A stretch of 32,398 bases of DNA from Secundilactobacillus similis DSM 23365 = JCM 2765 (GCF_001311075.1 NZ_BBAD01000034.1:1-32398), one strand, 5' to 3'; shown: positions 1-11,008, counted from the first letter of the stretch. The notes: a model not told the origin generated them from the letters alone. A program made the numbers and translations.

Positions 1-230
1 TCGATGTCGCCTTGCATGCAGTTCTCAGTCTCGCGCAGCACCATTCGGCGTGGTGGCCAGAAAGCGCGTGGTTGACAAGTTCTTACAACTTCAGGAACCC
101 TGGAAATAACAGTTTAAGTGGCGCCGAATTTTGTAGCCTGAGAGCGCCGGTTTTCATGCGACTTTGGCGAGCGAAGCGATGACAAACAGCCGACACCCAA
201 ATCGCACCCAACACTTACGCTGGACACAAA
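1..230 (-). repeat. Interspersed structured repeat, copy A (cut by the window edge)
   Basis: This is the reverse complement of the left two thirds of the 320-bp repeat copies at 7796-8115 and 28247-28566. The terminal motif CTTACGCTGGACACAAA lies at 214-230. The internal landmarks GGCGCCGAATTTTG and CACCATTCGGCG are both present in the expected order. The window begins inside the internal tip hairpin; the visible arm (GCAAGGCGACATCG when read on the minus strand) matches copy C rather than copy B. No coding sequence is supported in it. The stretch 231-367 holds only a 7-bp inverted repeat (TTGGGCA/TGCCCAA) ahead of the upp promoter. Confidence 0.85.
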
Positions 231-367
231 CGACAGTCGGTTGGGCAATAGAATGGTGCCGAGAAGGAACGAACACTGCCCAAATCAGTGACCCAAAATC
301 GAGAAAACGGATTCAGCAACTAACCGCGTGGTTCTGCTCGCTAGGCCTGTACGCCGCCGAACTGAAA

Positions 368-376
368 TGGTACAAT
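368..376 (+). promoter_or_regulatory. Extended -10 promoter of upp
   Basis: TGGTACAAT is an extended -10 element (TGn plus TACAAT) 30 bases before the upp start. A -35 box 17 bases upstream (TGTACG) is poor, which fits an extended -10 promoter. Inferred from sequence only. Confidence 0.5.
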
Positions 377-405
377 TGTAAGAAATACAAAAGGAGTGTC
401 AATTC

Positions 406-1035
406 ATGGGCAAGTTTCAAGTTATGGATCATCCACTGATTCAACACAAACTGACAATTATTCGAAACAAAAACTGCGGGACAAAGGTCTTTCGGGAAGT
501 CGTTGACGAAATCACGATGTTGATGGCGTACGACGTGGCACGTGATATGCCATTGAAAGACGTTGAAATCGAAACCCCAATTGCCAAGACAACTGTTAAA
601 ACCCTTGCCGGGAAGAAAGTGGCTATCGTGCCAATCTTGCGGGCCGGTATTGGGATGGTTGACGGCATTATGAAGTTGATCCCAGCAGCCAAAATTGGTC
701 ACATCGGGATGTACCGTGATGAAGAAACTTTGGAACCACACGAATACTTTGTTAAGTTACCAGCGGATATTGATCAACGGCAGATTTTTGTGGTTGATCC
801 CATGTTAGCGACAGGTGGGTCGGCTATCATGGCCATTGACGCGCTGAAGAAGCGTGGTGCCACGAACATCAAGTTTGTTTGCCTTGTTTCGGCACCAGAA
901 GGGGTTAAAGCTTTGCGTGAAGCTCACCCAGATATCGACATCTATACGGCAGCGTTAGATGATCATCTGAATGAAAATGGCTACATTGTACCTGGACTCG
1001 GGGATGCCGGCGACCGGTTATTCGGGACTAAGTAA
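406..1035 (+). CDS. upp: Uracil phosphoribosyltransferase
   Basis: Cytoplasmic pyrimidine-salvage enzyme that joins uracil to PRPP to give UMP. The product is 209 aa, the usual length for bacterial Upp. The PRPP-binding loop [10 protein letters not shown] is at residues 131-140, and the C-terminal uracil-contact segment [12 protein letters not shown] is intact. The ATG is preceded by AGGAG at good spacing. The gene has its own extended -10 promoter and a strong terminator, so it is probably a single-gene unit, although it sits just before the ATP synthase operon, an order common in Firmicutes. A reading frame on the opposite strand over this gene has no ribosome site and is ignored. Confidence 0.97.
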   Translation: MGKFQVMDHPLIQHKLTIIRNKNCGTKVFREVVDEITMLMAYDVARDMPLKDVEIETPIAKTTVKTLAGKKVAIVPILRAGIGMVDGIMKLIPAAKIGHIGMYRDEETLEPHEYFVKLPADIDQRQIFVVDPMLATGGSAIMAIDALKKRGATNIKFVCLVSAPEGVKALREAHPDIDIYTAALDDHLNENGYIVPGLGDAGDRLFGTK

Positions 1036-1050
1036 GTTGCCACAACAAAA

Positions 1051-1107
1051 AACAATTAATGTAATTGTCCCGTAAATCGTGGACAAATCTGCATTAATTG
1101 TTTTTTT
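1051..1107 (+). terminator. Rho-independent terminator of upp
   Basis: AACAATTAATG (1051-1061) pairs perfectly with CATTAATTGTT (1092-1102), with a second inner stem (TTGTCC/GGACAA), followed by seven T. The hairpin lies 16 bases after the upp stop codon. Confidence 0.9.
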
Positions 1108-1131
1108 GCTAACGATTTTTACAAGTTAGCT

Positions 1132-1160
1132 TTGTATTTTGCGAGAAAGGGTGGTATTAT
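1132..1160 (+). promoter_or_regulatory. Promoter of the ATP synthase operon
   Basis: TTGTAT (1132-1137), a 17-base spacer and TATTAT (1155-1160) preceded by TG in the extended -10 position (TGGTATTAT). It leaves a leader of about 130 bases before atpB. The -35 box is weak, so the extended -10 probably carries it. Confidence 0.55.
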
Positions 1161-1297
1161 TTTTGTTGTATTTGTAATGAAGTAGTAATGTTCATTTCAG
1201 TACCGCATTATGAATTGGTAGATCTAGTTTGATTAAAAAATCGGCTGGCACTTTCTGAATTCTTGCGTTAATTTGGTTTGAAAAGAGGTGATACTCT

Positions 1298-2017
1298 GTG
1301 GGAGATCCATCTTCAGTTCCTACCTTTCAATTTGGAGGGCTTACGTTTAACGCCGCAAACATTATTTCGGGGTTAATTGCGTTTGTGCTCGTTTTTTTAC
1401 TTGTATTCGCATTGTCGCGGCACATCACGATGAAACCTGGACGGGGTCAAAACATCCTAGAATGGTTAATTGAGTTTACAAACGGCATTTTGAAGGGGTC
1501 AATTCCTGGAAATGAAGCGGGCGCGTTTGGGCTATATGGATTCACCTTGTTTTTGTTCCTGTTCGTTTCCAACGAACTTGGATTACTTGTTCAAGTTGCT
1601 GTTGGCGGAAAGGACTACGTGAGAAGTCCAACTTCTGACCCAATGGTTACAATGGCGTTTTCACTCGCGACGTTAATGATCGCGCAATACGCTGGTGTAA
1701 GCAAACTGGGTTGGAAGAAACATTTCTCAGGATACTTAAAGCCATTCGTTTTCTGGCTACCAATTAGTATTTTTGAGGAATTTACGAACTTCCTAACGTT
1801 AGGACTTCGTATCTTCGGTGTGATTTTCTCAGGCGAAATGTTGCTGAAGATCATCGGAGAGATGGCCTTTTCGCACGGGATTGTAACGTTGATCGTTGCA
1901 GCTCCGATCGCAATGGTTTGGCAAGCATTCTCAGCGTTCCTTGGAGCCATTCAAGCGTTCGTGTTCGTAACACTGTCGTCAGTCTACATTTCGAAGAAAC
2001 TCGACGTGGAAGAATAA
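1298..2017 (+). CDS. atpB: F0F1 ATP synthase subunit a
   Basis: Membrane subunit of the Fo motor that forms the proton half-channels beside the c-ring. The product is 239 aa with several hydrophobic helices. The essential arginine is R171 in LGLRIFGVIFSGE; most relatives have Asn where this protein has V174 (RLFGN). Translation starts at GTG 1298, five bases after AAGAGGTGAT. It is the first gene of the operon; no atpI precedes it. In lactic acid bacteria this enzyme mainly hydrolyses ATP to pump protons out and keep internal pH, a family-level statement and not something seen here. Confidence 0.96.
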   Translation: MGDPSSVPTFQFGGLTFNAANIISGLIAFVLVFLLVFALSRHITMKPGRGQNILEWLIEFTNGILKGSIPGNEAGAFGLYGFTLFLFLFVSNELGLLVQVAVGGKDYVRSPTSDPMVTMAFSLATLMIAQYAGVSKLGWKKHFSGYLKPFVFWLPISIFEEFTNFLTLGLRIFGVIFSGEMLLKIIGEMAFSHGIVTLIVAAPIAMVWQAFSAFLGAIQAFVFVTLSSVYISKKLDVEE

Positions 2018-2030
2018 CGACAACCGTTAG

Positions 2031-2291
<261 letters not shown>

Positions 2292-2339
2292 TTACGTCAA
2301 CTCGTTAAAACAATTTTAACTAGAAGGAGGTGTCAATAG

Positions 2340-2843
2340 ATGTTTTCACATTTAGCCGTAGCTACTGGTTTAGCAGTTGGTGATTTGCTGTTCTACGCGA
2401 TTTGTTTCATTATTTTGATGTGGTTGATCAAGCTCGTTGCTTGGAAGCCAGTTAACGAAATGATGCAAAAGCGGGCGGATAAGATTTCTGATGATATCGA
2501 TTCTGCTGAAAAGTCTCGTGAAGAAGCGGCCCAACTGGCTACGCAACGTCAAGAAGCCTTGGCCAACTCTCGTCAAGAAGCATCGTCAATTGTTGATTCT
2601 GCTAAGAAGCAAGGTCAACAACAACGCGATGGTATCCTGGCACAAGCCCAAACCGATGCACAATCGTTGAAGGAAAATGCCCAAAAGGATATTGAACAAG
2701 AGCGTCAAGACGCATTGTCAAGTGTGCGAAATGATGTGGCTGATTTATCTATTGAGATTGCTTCCAAGATCATTCAAAAAGAATTAAGCGCTGATGATCA
2801 AAAGGCATTGATTGATTCTTATATCGAAGGGTTGGGGAAGTAA
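2340..2843 (+). CDS. atpF: F0F1 ATP synthase subunit b
   Basis: Peripheral stalk subunit that holds the F1 head against the Fo stator. The product is 167 aa: one N-terminal membrane helix (about residues 14-34, [17 protein letters not shown]) followed by a long charged helix rich in Glu, Gln, Lys and Ala with no proline after about residue 40, the expected coiled-coil stalk. AGAAGGAGGTG precedes the ATG. The stop codon is one base before the atpH start, so the two are probably translationally coupled. Confidence 0.95.
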   Translation: MFSHLAVATGLAVGDLLFYAICFIILMWLIKLVAWKPVNEMMQKRADKISDDIDSAEKSREEAAQLATQRQEALANSRQEASSIVDSAKKQGQQQRDGILAQAQTDAQSLKENAQKDIEQERQDALSSVRNDVADLSIEIASKIIQKELSADDQKALIDSYIEGLGK

Positions 2844-2844
2844 C

Positions 2845-3387
2845 ATGAGTCTTGATAAGGTAACGGTAGCCAAGCGCTACTCCAAAGCACTGTTCGAGTT
2901 ACTCAACGCCAACGACCAACTGGACGCTGGTTATGAGGAACTTAAGCAGCTTCGTAAAGTCTTCCAAGACAACCCACAATTGGGCACTGCATTAACAGAC
3001 AAAAGTTTAGCACCTGCTAAGCGGGAAGCCTTAGTCAAACCGTTGCTAGATAACTCGACATCATACATTCATAATTTGATTCAAATGACTTACGATTACG
3101 ACCGGATGGATGACATGGTCGGTATTATCGACCAGTTCCAAAAGTTGTATGACGAGCAAAACCAAACGGTGTACGCTGATGTCACAACGGCGGTGGCCCT
3201 TGATGACGCCCAGCTTGATAAAATCAAAGCTGGTTACGCCAAACGGGTCGGTGCTAAGCAAGTCGTTTTAACTAACAAGGTTGACGCAGCCATTATTGGT
3301 GGCGTGATCATCAAGTCGGCCGGGACCATCTTTGATGGCTCGATCCAGACGAAGATCAATCGCGTCCGTCAAGCATTGCTAGCATAA
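2845..3387 (+). CDS. atpH: F0F1 ATP synthase subunit delta
   Basis: Delta subunit, linking the top of the F1 alpha-beta head to the b stalk. With the ATG at 2845 the product is 180 aa, normal for the family. An upstream in-frame start at 2812 would lie inside atpF and is not used. The N-terminal six-helix domain begins [15 protein letters not shown], typical of OSCP/delta, and the C-terminal part has [21 protein letters not shown], matching the conserved GGxxI...D.S...L pattern. A GGGGAAG within the end of atpF can serve as ribosome site. Confidence 0.95.
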   Translation: MSLDKVTVAKRYSKALFELLNANDQLDAGYEELKQLRKVFQDNPQLGTALTDKSLAPAKREALVKPLLDNSTSYIHNLIQMTYDYDRMDDMVGIIDQFQKLYDEQNQTVYADVTTAVALDDAQLDKIKAGYAKRVGAKQVVLTNKVDAAIIGGVIIKSAGTIFDGSIQTKINRVRQALLA

Positions 3388-3401
3388 CGAGATCTTTATA
3401 A

Positions 3402-4940
<1,539 letters not shown>

Positions 4941-4965
4941 ACTTGAGGAAGGATGGTGAGAGCTG

Positions 4966-5859
4966 ATGGCTGAATCAATTAGCGATGTCCAACATCGGAT
5001 TGCTTCAACAAAGAACACCCGTCAGATCACACAGGCCATGCAAATGGTTCAAACGTCAAAGTTGAACCAGATCCAAAAGGCTGCCGTAGGCTATCAAGAC
5101 TACGCGGCTAAGGTCAAATCGGTCGTGATGCATTTGGCGAAATCTCATCTGTTAGATGATTCCTCAAGTGAGTCGCAGTCAACGCAGTCGAAAAAGGCGG
5201 CTTACTTGGTCATTACTTCTGACCGAGGCATGGTTGGCAGTTATAACAGTAACGTTTTACGTGAGACCAACGAATTCATCGCTTCCCACAGTGGTGACGA
5301 TGACTACTTGATTTTAGCAGTTGGCGGAACTGGTGCAGACTTCTACAAGAAGCGCGGCGCAAACATTGCCTACGAATATCGTGGTGTCAGTGATGTGCCA
5401 ACTTTTAACGAAGTTCGCGAAATTGTCAAAACCGTCACATCAATGTATGATGACGGCGTCTTTTCTGAGCTTTACGTCTGCTACAACCACTTCGTTAACC
5501 GAATTTCATCCAGTTTCCGTGGTGAAAAGATGTTGCCAGTGGATAGCGAAACGTTAAGCGGTGACGCTGCTGAGGAAACTCAAGCACCAGCGTTGACCGC
5601 AGCTTATGACATGGAACCTTCTGAAGGTGAAGTGCTCAAGGTGGTCTTGCCACAGTATTCAGAAAGTCTCGTTTTCGGGGCAATCTTGGATGCTAAGACT
5701 GCTGAACATGCTTCAAGTTCAAACGCAATGAAGTCAGCGTCAGATAATGCCGACGACTTAATTGCGAACCTTGAACTACGGTATAACCGTGCCCGTCAAG
5801 CAGCAATTACGACTGAAATTACCGAAATTACTGGTGGGCAAGAAGCTTTAAATAATTAA
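4966..5859 (+). CDS. atpG: F0F1 ATP synthase subunit gamma
   Basis: Central rotor shaft of F1. The product is 297 aa, within the family range. The conserved N-terminal coiled-coil start is clear ([23 protein letters not shown]), and so is the C-terminal helix that pairs with it ([21 protein letters not shown]). The middle is more variable and acidic (about residues 200-215), as in other lactobacilli. GAGGAAGGA precedes the ATG. Confidence 0.96.
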   Translation: MAESISDVQHRIASTKNTRQITQAMQMVQTSKLNQIQKAAVGYQDYAAKVKSVVMHLAKSHLLDDSSSESQSTQSKKAAYLVITSDRGMVGSYNSNVLRETNEFIASHSGDDDYLILAVGGTGADFYKKRGANIAYEYRGVSDVPTFNEVREIVKTVTSMYDDGVFSELYVCYNHFVNRISSSFRGEKMLPVDSETLSGDAAEETQAPALTAAYDMEPSEGEVLKVVLPQYSESLVFGAILDAKTAEHASSSNAMKSASDNADDLIANLELRYNRARQAAITTEITEITGGQEALNN

Positions 5860-5862
5860 TGA

Positions 5863-7292
<1,430 letters not shown>

Positions 7293-7305
7293 GGAGGGGT
7301 TCTAA

Positions 7306-7734
7306 TTGGCTGATGAACAATCAGTTTTAACCGTTAGTATCGTAACCCCCGATGGTAACGTCTATGATAATGCCCAAGCCAAAATGTTGATCGTGAAAAC
7401 GCAACTTGGCGAACTTGGGATCATGGCGAACCACGTTCCCGTTATTGCCTCATTAGCAGTTGACGAAGCTCGAGTCCAACTTGTCAGTGGTGGAGACGAC
7501 GATGAAATTGCCGTTAACGGTGGTTTCGTTGAGTTCTCTGATAATGCTGCAACCATTGTCGCTGATACTGCAGAAATGCAGAAGGATATCGATGTCGAAC
7601 GTGCTCAGAACGCCAAGAAGCGAGCGGAAGCTCACATCAAGGAAGCTCATGAGACTCACGATAGCGATTCATTAGCTCGAGCTGAAGTTGCACTTCGGCG
7701 GGCGATTAATCGAATTAACGTTGCTGGCAAGTAA
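7306..7734 (+). CDS. atpC: F0F1 ATP synthase subunit epsilon
   Basis: Rotor subunit that couples gamma to the c-ring and can inhibit ATP hydrolysis. It is 142 aa: an N-terminal beta sandwich (LTVSIVTPDGNVYDNAQAK, ELGIMANHVP) and a C-terminal helical hairpin with the usual ALxRAxxRI ending (ALRRAINRINV). Translation starts at TTG 7306 after AAGGAGGGG; no better start is in range. It is the last gene of the operon and is followed directly by a strong terminator. Confidence 0.96.
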   Translation: MADEQSVLTVSIVTPDGNVYDNAQAKMLIVKTQLGELGIMANHVPVIASLAVDEARVQLVSGGDDDEIAVNGGFVEFSDNAATIVADTAEMQKDIDVERAQNAKKRAEAHIKEAHETHDSDSLARAEVALRRAINRINVAGK

Positions 7735-7752
7735 TCCTTGCCATGCGAAGAA

Positions 7753-7781
7753 GGACCAGCGCATTGCGCTGGTCCTTTTTT
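7753..7781 (+). terminator. Terminator of the ATP synthase operon
   Basis: GGACCAGCGC (7753-7762), a 3-base loop and GCGCTGGTCC (7766-7775), then six T. This perfect 10-bp hairpin sits 19 bases after the atpC stop codon and 14 bases before repeat copy B. Confidence 0.95.
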
Positions 7782-7795
7782 GAATTTTACTGGTG

Positions 7796-8115
7796 CTTGT
7801 ATCCAGTGTAAGCATTGAGTGGATTTGGGGTGTAGGCTGTTTGTCATCGCTTCGCTCGCCAAAGCCGTATTGAAAAGCACTCATTGAGGCTACGAAATTC
7901 GGCGCCACTTGAACTGTTATTTCCGGGGTTCTTGAAGTTGTAGGAAGTTGCCAACCACGCGCTTTCTGGTCACCACGCCGAATGGTGCTGCGCGAGGCAG
8001 AAGGTTGCATGTAAGCATGCCCCAGCCAACCTACCAAAACCCGGTAGCTTCGCTGGGGCATGCTTACACTCCACCTTCTAACCGCCTCGCTCCGCACACT
8101 TACGCTGGACACAAG
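7796..8115 (+). repeat. Interspersed structured repeat, copy B (complete, 320 bp)
   Basis: Bounded by CTTGTATCCAGTGTAAG (7796-7812) and CTTACGCTGGACACAAG (8099-8115), imperfect inverted copies of each other. The internal order matches copies A and C: a GCGAAGCG segment, GGCGCCACTT, and CGCCGAATGGTGCTGCGCGAG. The right part is a nested hairpin: GCGAGGC (7992-7998) with GCCTCGC (8084-8090), AGAAGGT (7999-8005) with ACCTTCT (8073-8079), and a perfect 16-bp arm 8011-8026 with 8052-8067. It has no credible gene. It lies between the convergent terminators of atpC and lplA. Confidence 0.9.
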
Positions 8116-8128
8116 CGATAGCAAAACG

Positions 8129-8178
8129 AAAACACGACAGGCAAACTTCCATCCATGATAGTTTACTTGTCGTGTTTT
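8129..8178 (-). terminator. Terminator for the lplA transcript, possibly bidirectional
   Basis: AAAACACGACA (8129-8139) pairs with TGTCGTGTTTT (8168-8178), and the stem continues inward with one mismatch. A- and T-rich flanks allow it to work from either side. It is about 160 bases past the lplA stop. The stretch 8179-8335 between it and lplA is AT-rich and holds a weak cre-like site and a GAAAAT/ATTTTC hairpin, but no gene. Confidence 0.7.
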
Positions 8179-8335
8179 ATCGTTAAAATTATTATTACCA
8201 TTCGAATATCATAATCAATCAAATTTACCATTTCACGAACAAATCACCAAACACTTACGCTAACGTGTATGATAGCGCTTTCGATAAATCTGAAAATTAA
8301 ACCTAAGATTTTCAAAAAAATATTCCATAATCAGT

Positions 8336-9316
8336 TTAAAAAAATTGGTTTACAAGCTCTTCCGTGGTAATGCCCATAATGGGGGTTGCTTGCAAGACAG
8401 GGGTTAAAGCGGCCTGAATTGCGGTTGGTGTGTAAGTGACGCCCTGTAAGGTTTGCTCTAGTTGATCAGTCGGTAAATTACTAAAGAAATCGCCGGATAG
8501 TTGGACATCTGAGAGTCGTTGGTTGACTAAGTTATAGCGCAACCGCAGTAACCCAGCACCAGTGATGTAACTGGTATTCGTATGGTCAAATGTCCGGGGT
8601 GAACCATAAATGACCTGCTGATTCTGAAACTGAGTAACCGCAATTTCAGAAATTCGCGCCTCATCTTCAGCGTTCAGTGACCTTGTTTTTGCCCGGGTTA
8701 GTGTAATCAACGCTTGCGTTAACCGGGTAATGAACGTCGTTGCCGACCAAGAGGGGCACTGTTCCTTTAAGTTAATGGTGCGTTGATGAACGGATTGAAT
8801 CCGTTTGGCTTTCAACTTAACGGGATCAACTTGGAGCACTTGTGCCATCCAATCAAGGTTAGAATCGAATAGCAGACTACCATGGTGTAATCGGTACCCG
8901 GGGGTGACATATTGTGCACTCCCAGATACTTTACGACCAGCAACCTTTAAATCGTTTCGACTGTCGGTTTGCGCATCGATCCCAATCATTTTTAGGGCTT
9001 CACAGACCAGGGTCAACCCAGACGTGAAGTCAATGTCGTGGTGTCGATCTGGTGTGATCAAGGTAAACTGACAGCCACCCTGATCCGTGTAGATGGCACC
9101 ACCACCGGAGAGTCGGCGAACAACGTTGATCTGGTGTTCGGTAATGAAGTCCTGATTAAGCTCAGCCGCGGCTTCTTGGTATTTGCCCAGCATCACCGTT
9201 GGGGTGGTTGACCAGACGAGTAAAACGGGTTCTGATGGTCGTTTTTCGGTCATCAAATAGTACTCCAAGGCAAAGTTATGATAAACGTCCAACGACTTGA
9301 TCGGAATCGTGATCAT
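8336..9316 (-). CDS. lplA: Lipoate--protein ligase A
   Basis: Attaches lipoate (or octanoate) to the lysine of lipoyl domains through a lipoyl-AMP intermediate, in the cytoplasm. The product is 326 aa, with the catalytic domain and the C-terminal accessory domain (about residues 245-326). Visible motifs are RRLSGGGAIY (67-76), NDLKVAGRKVSGSAQ (121-135) with the expected active-site lysine K129, and HHGSLLF (144-150). The ATG overlaps the end of lipA by four bases, so the two are coupled. Together with lipA and the lipoyl-domain gene it forms one operon. A lipB or lipM octanoyltransferase is not present in the window. Confidence 0.93.
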   Translation of the reverse strand: MITIPIKSLDVYHNFALEYYLMTEKRPSEPVLLVWSTTPTVMLGKYQEAAAELNQDFITEHQINVVRRLSGGGAIYTDQGGCQFTLITPDRHHDIDFTSGLTLVCEALKMIGIDAQTDSRNDLKVAGRKVSGSAQYVTPGYRLHHGSLLFDSNLDWMAQVLQVDPVKLKAKRIQSVHQRTINLKEQCPSWSATTFITRLTQALITLTRAKTRSLNAEDEARISEIAVTQFQNQQVIYGSPRTFDHTNTSYITGAGLLRLRYNLVNQRLSDVQLSGDFFSNLPTDQLEQTLQGVTYTPTAIQAALTPVLQATPIMGITTEELVNQFF

Positions 9317-10206
9317 TTAGTGACCGCTTGAACTGCTTCGAGCTCTTCTCTGGCCTTGTAAGAGCTACGAACGAGTGGTGAGCTGGCAACGAACTTGAAG
9401 TGGCGTTTCATGGCTTCTTTGTAGTATTGCTGGTAGCGAGACATTGGCACCCATTCGCGTAAGCGGTAGTTCTTTGGTCCTGGTTGAACGTATTGACCAA
9501 TCGTTAAGAAATCAACGTCAACGGCGCGTAAATCGTCCATGAGTTGGTAAACTTCCTCATCGGTTTCGCCGAGGCCGAGCATGATCCCTGTTTTGACGTA
9601 CATGTCCTTTGGCGCGTGTTCACGGACGTATTTGAGAACCCCGAGGGAACAATCGTAGGTTGCCCGGTTCCGTACTTTAGGCGTGATGGAGCGTACTGTT
9701 TCCATGTTGTGGTTAAAGACATCGGGGCCGGCAGCAATCACCTTGTCTAAGCAATCTTCGCGACCTTGAAAGTCAGGGGTCAAAACTTCAATGGTTGTTT
9801 CTGGCGTCAATTCTCGAAGCGCGTTGATCGTGCGGACGAATTGGTCAGCGCCTAGATCCGGTAAGTCATCCCGGTCAGTACTGGTAACCACCACGTGGCT
9901 GATACCGAGTTTTTTGGTGGCCTGAGCGACTCTTAGGGGTTCGAACAGGTCAACTTCCTTGGGGTGGCCGTGAGGGACGTCACAGAAGCGACAAGCCCGG
10001 GTACAGTTAGGACCAAGGATCATGAATGATGCAGTCCCGCTCCCGAAGCATTCGCCCAAGTTAGGGCAGTTAGCTTCAGCACAGACGGTGTTTAATTTTA
10101 ATCCTGAAAGCAGACCGTTCATTTGATCGACCTTCTTTTGGTCGTACGTGACTTTGAGCCAGTCTGGTTTAGGTTGGTGAGTTGGTGTCGATTGTTGCGT
10201 TGTCAT
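9313..10206 (-). CDS. lipA: Lipoyl synthase
   Basis: Radical SAM enzyme that inserts two sulfur atoms into an octanoyl group already bound to a lipoyl domain. It is 297 aa. All six cluster cysteines are present: C42, C47 and C53 for the auxiliary cluster (CAEANCPNLGEC) and C68, C72 and C75 for the radical SAM cluster (CTRACRFC). The C-terminal RSSYKA motif that supplies a serine ligand is intact. The ATG at 10206 follows GGAGG at good spacing. De novo lipoyl synthesis is patchy in lactobacilli, many of which scavenge lipoate instead (general knowledge). Confidence 0.96.
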   Translation of the reverse strand: MTTQQSTPTHQPKPDWLKVTYDQKKVDQMNGLLSGLKLNTVCAEANCPNLGECFGSGTASFMILGPNCTRACRFCDVPHGHPKEVDLFEPLRVAQATKKLGISHVVVTSTDRDDLPDLGADQFVRTINALRELTPETTIEVLTPDFQGREDCLDKVIAAGPDVFNHNMETVRSITPKVRNRATYDCSLGVLKYVREHAPKDMYVKTGIMLGLGETDEEVYQLMDDLRAVDVDFLTIGQYVQPGPKNYRLREWVPMSRYQQYYKEAMKRHFKFVASSPLVRSSYKAREELEAVQAVTK

Positions 10207-10232
10207 AGTTAATAGCCTCCAGTGAGTATTGG

Positions 10233-10472
10233 TTAAGCAACTTCAATAGTTGCAACGAGATCACCGACGTTCGTTGTATCGCCGGTTGCGACTTTTTGAT
10301 TTTTGAGAATGCCGTCTTCTTGGCTTTCAACTTGACTGATGACCTTGTCCGTTTCAACTTCAAATAGAACGTCACCGGCCTTAACGGTCTCGCCAGGTTG
10401 CTTGACCCATTTCCCGAAAAAGTAACTATCGGACTTCGGACTCAGTTTTGGCATGTGAACTTCTTTTAGCAT
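10233..10472 (-). CDS. Stand-alone lipoyl-domain protein
   Basis: A 79-aa protein that is a single lipoyl/biotinyl domain and nothing else. Residues 1-79 read as the N-terminal domain of an E2 acyltransferase: a start MLKEVHMPKLSP, the hairpin EVETDKVISQVES with the modifiable lysine K43, and the closing GDLVATIEV strand. No E1-binding or catalytic E2 domain follows; lipA starts 27 bases downstream. I chose the ATG at 10472 because AGGAG lies nine bases before it; the TTG at 10490 would sit in that ribosome site. It may be a carrier on which LipA and LplA build lipoate, or a leftover of a lost dehydrogenase complex. The lysine and fold are intact, which favours a working carrier. Confidence 0.88.
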   Translation of the reverse strand: MLKEVHMPKLSPKSDSYFFGKWVKQPGETVKAGDVLFEVETDKVISQVESQEDGILKNQKVATGDTTNVGDLVATIEVA

Positions 10473-10515
10473 GTTGATCAGCTCCTGCAAGTGAATAAAT
10501 TTTGTTGACGCCTAG

Positions 10516-10543
10516 ACTATAACATGTTTTTAGAGATTGTGAA
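10516..10543 (-). promoter_or_regulatory. Promoter of the lipoyl domain-lipA-lplA operon
   Basis: On the minus strand: TTCACA (plus-strand 10538-10543), a 16-base spacer and TATAGT (10516-10521) preceded by TG in the extended -10 position. The -35 and -10 boxes match consensus at five of six positions each. Confidence 0.7.
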
Positions 10544-10948
10544 ATTAAAGCGGTTATTTCAACGAAAATGCGCTATAAATACCTATGTATCAACGATTGT
10601 GGCTATTTTATTCAAATCACAAAGTAATTGCTGTTTAACATAAAAATGGCATATTAAATATAACGATATGGAATTGCCAAATTACCCAACTTGCTTACTT
10701 TGTGAAACGGCAACCGCCAATCAAAAAATAGGGCACTAAGTTCGCAATCAAATCAATTTTATGATTATATTAACCATAAGAAAATAATCAGCAAGTGACA
10801 ACTCAAACGGCAATGTTCGGAAATTGACTACCAGGTTCACTAATCGCCTAATAATTGAAAATCAGACTGAAAACAGACAACTGTCCAGTTTAACGCAGAT
10901 AGTCAATTCAGTGATGAAAATCGTAATATTACAAATGACATAGAATCG
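10544..10948. other. AT-rich intergenic stretch with an 11-bp inverted repeat
   Basis: About 400 bases between the divergent promoters of the lipoate operon and the DUF1146 gene. I see no coding frame with a ribosome site. The only clear structure is TCACAAAGTAA (10617-10627) facing TTACTTTGTGA (10695-10705), a perfect 11-bp inverted repeat enclosing 67 bases that also contain a TGGCA/TGCCA pair. It is visibly richer in A and T than the flanking genes. Confidence 0.6.
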
Positions 10949-10977
10949 GCGACATTGTGAACAAAGTATGCTATATT
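10949..10977 (+). promoter_or_regulatory. Promoter of the DUF1146-murA unit
   Basis: GCGACA (10949-10954), a 17-base spacer and TATATT (10972-10977), with TG at the extended -10 position. It lies about 30 bases ahead of the DUF1146 start. Confidence 0.6.
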
Positions 10978-11008
10978 TTACTGGTAATGTAGAAAGGAAA
11001 GTTAATTT

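Noticed and set aside
231-367. Riboswitch or attenuator ahead of upp (TTGGGCA/TGCCCAA hairpin)
   Set aside because: The 7-bp stem lies upstream of the likely promoter and lacks conserved riboswitch motifs.
7656-8124. Open frames across the repeats that give similar peptides in several copies (for example LASEAMTNS and AYAGHKRQQK)
   Set aside because: The similarity follows from DNA identity of the repeat. Frames start and stop at different places, run into neighbouring genes in antisense, and lack ribosome sites.
10538-10966. Rex or other redox-regulator sites based on TTGTGAA near both promoters
   Set aside because: Only half-sites are present, without the matching TTCACAA at the right spacing.
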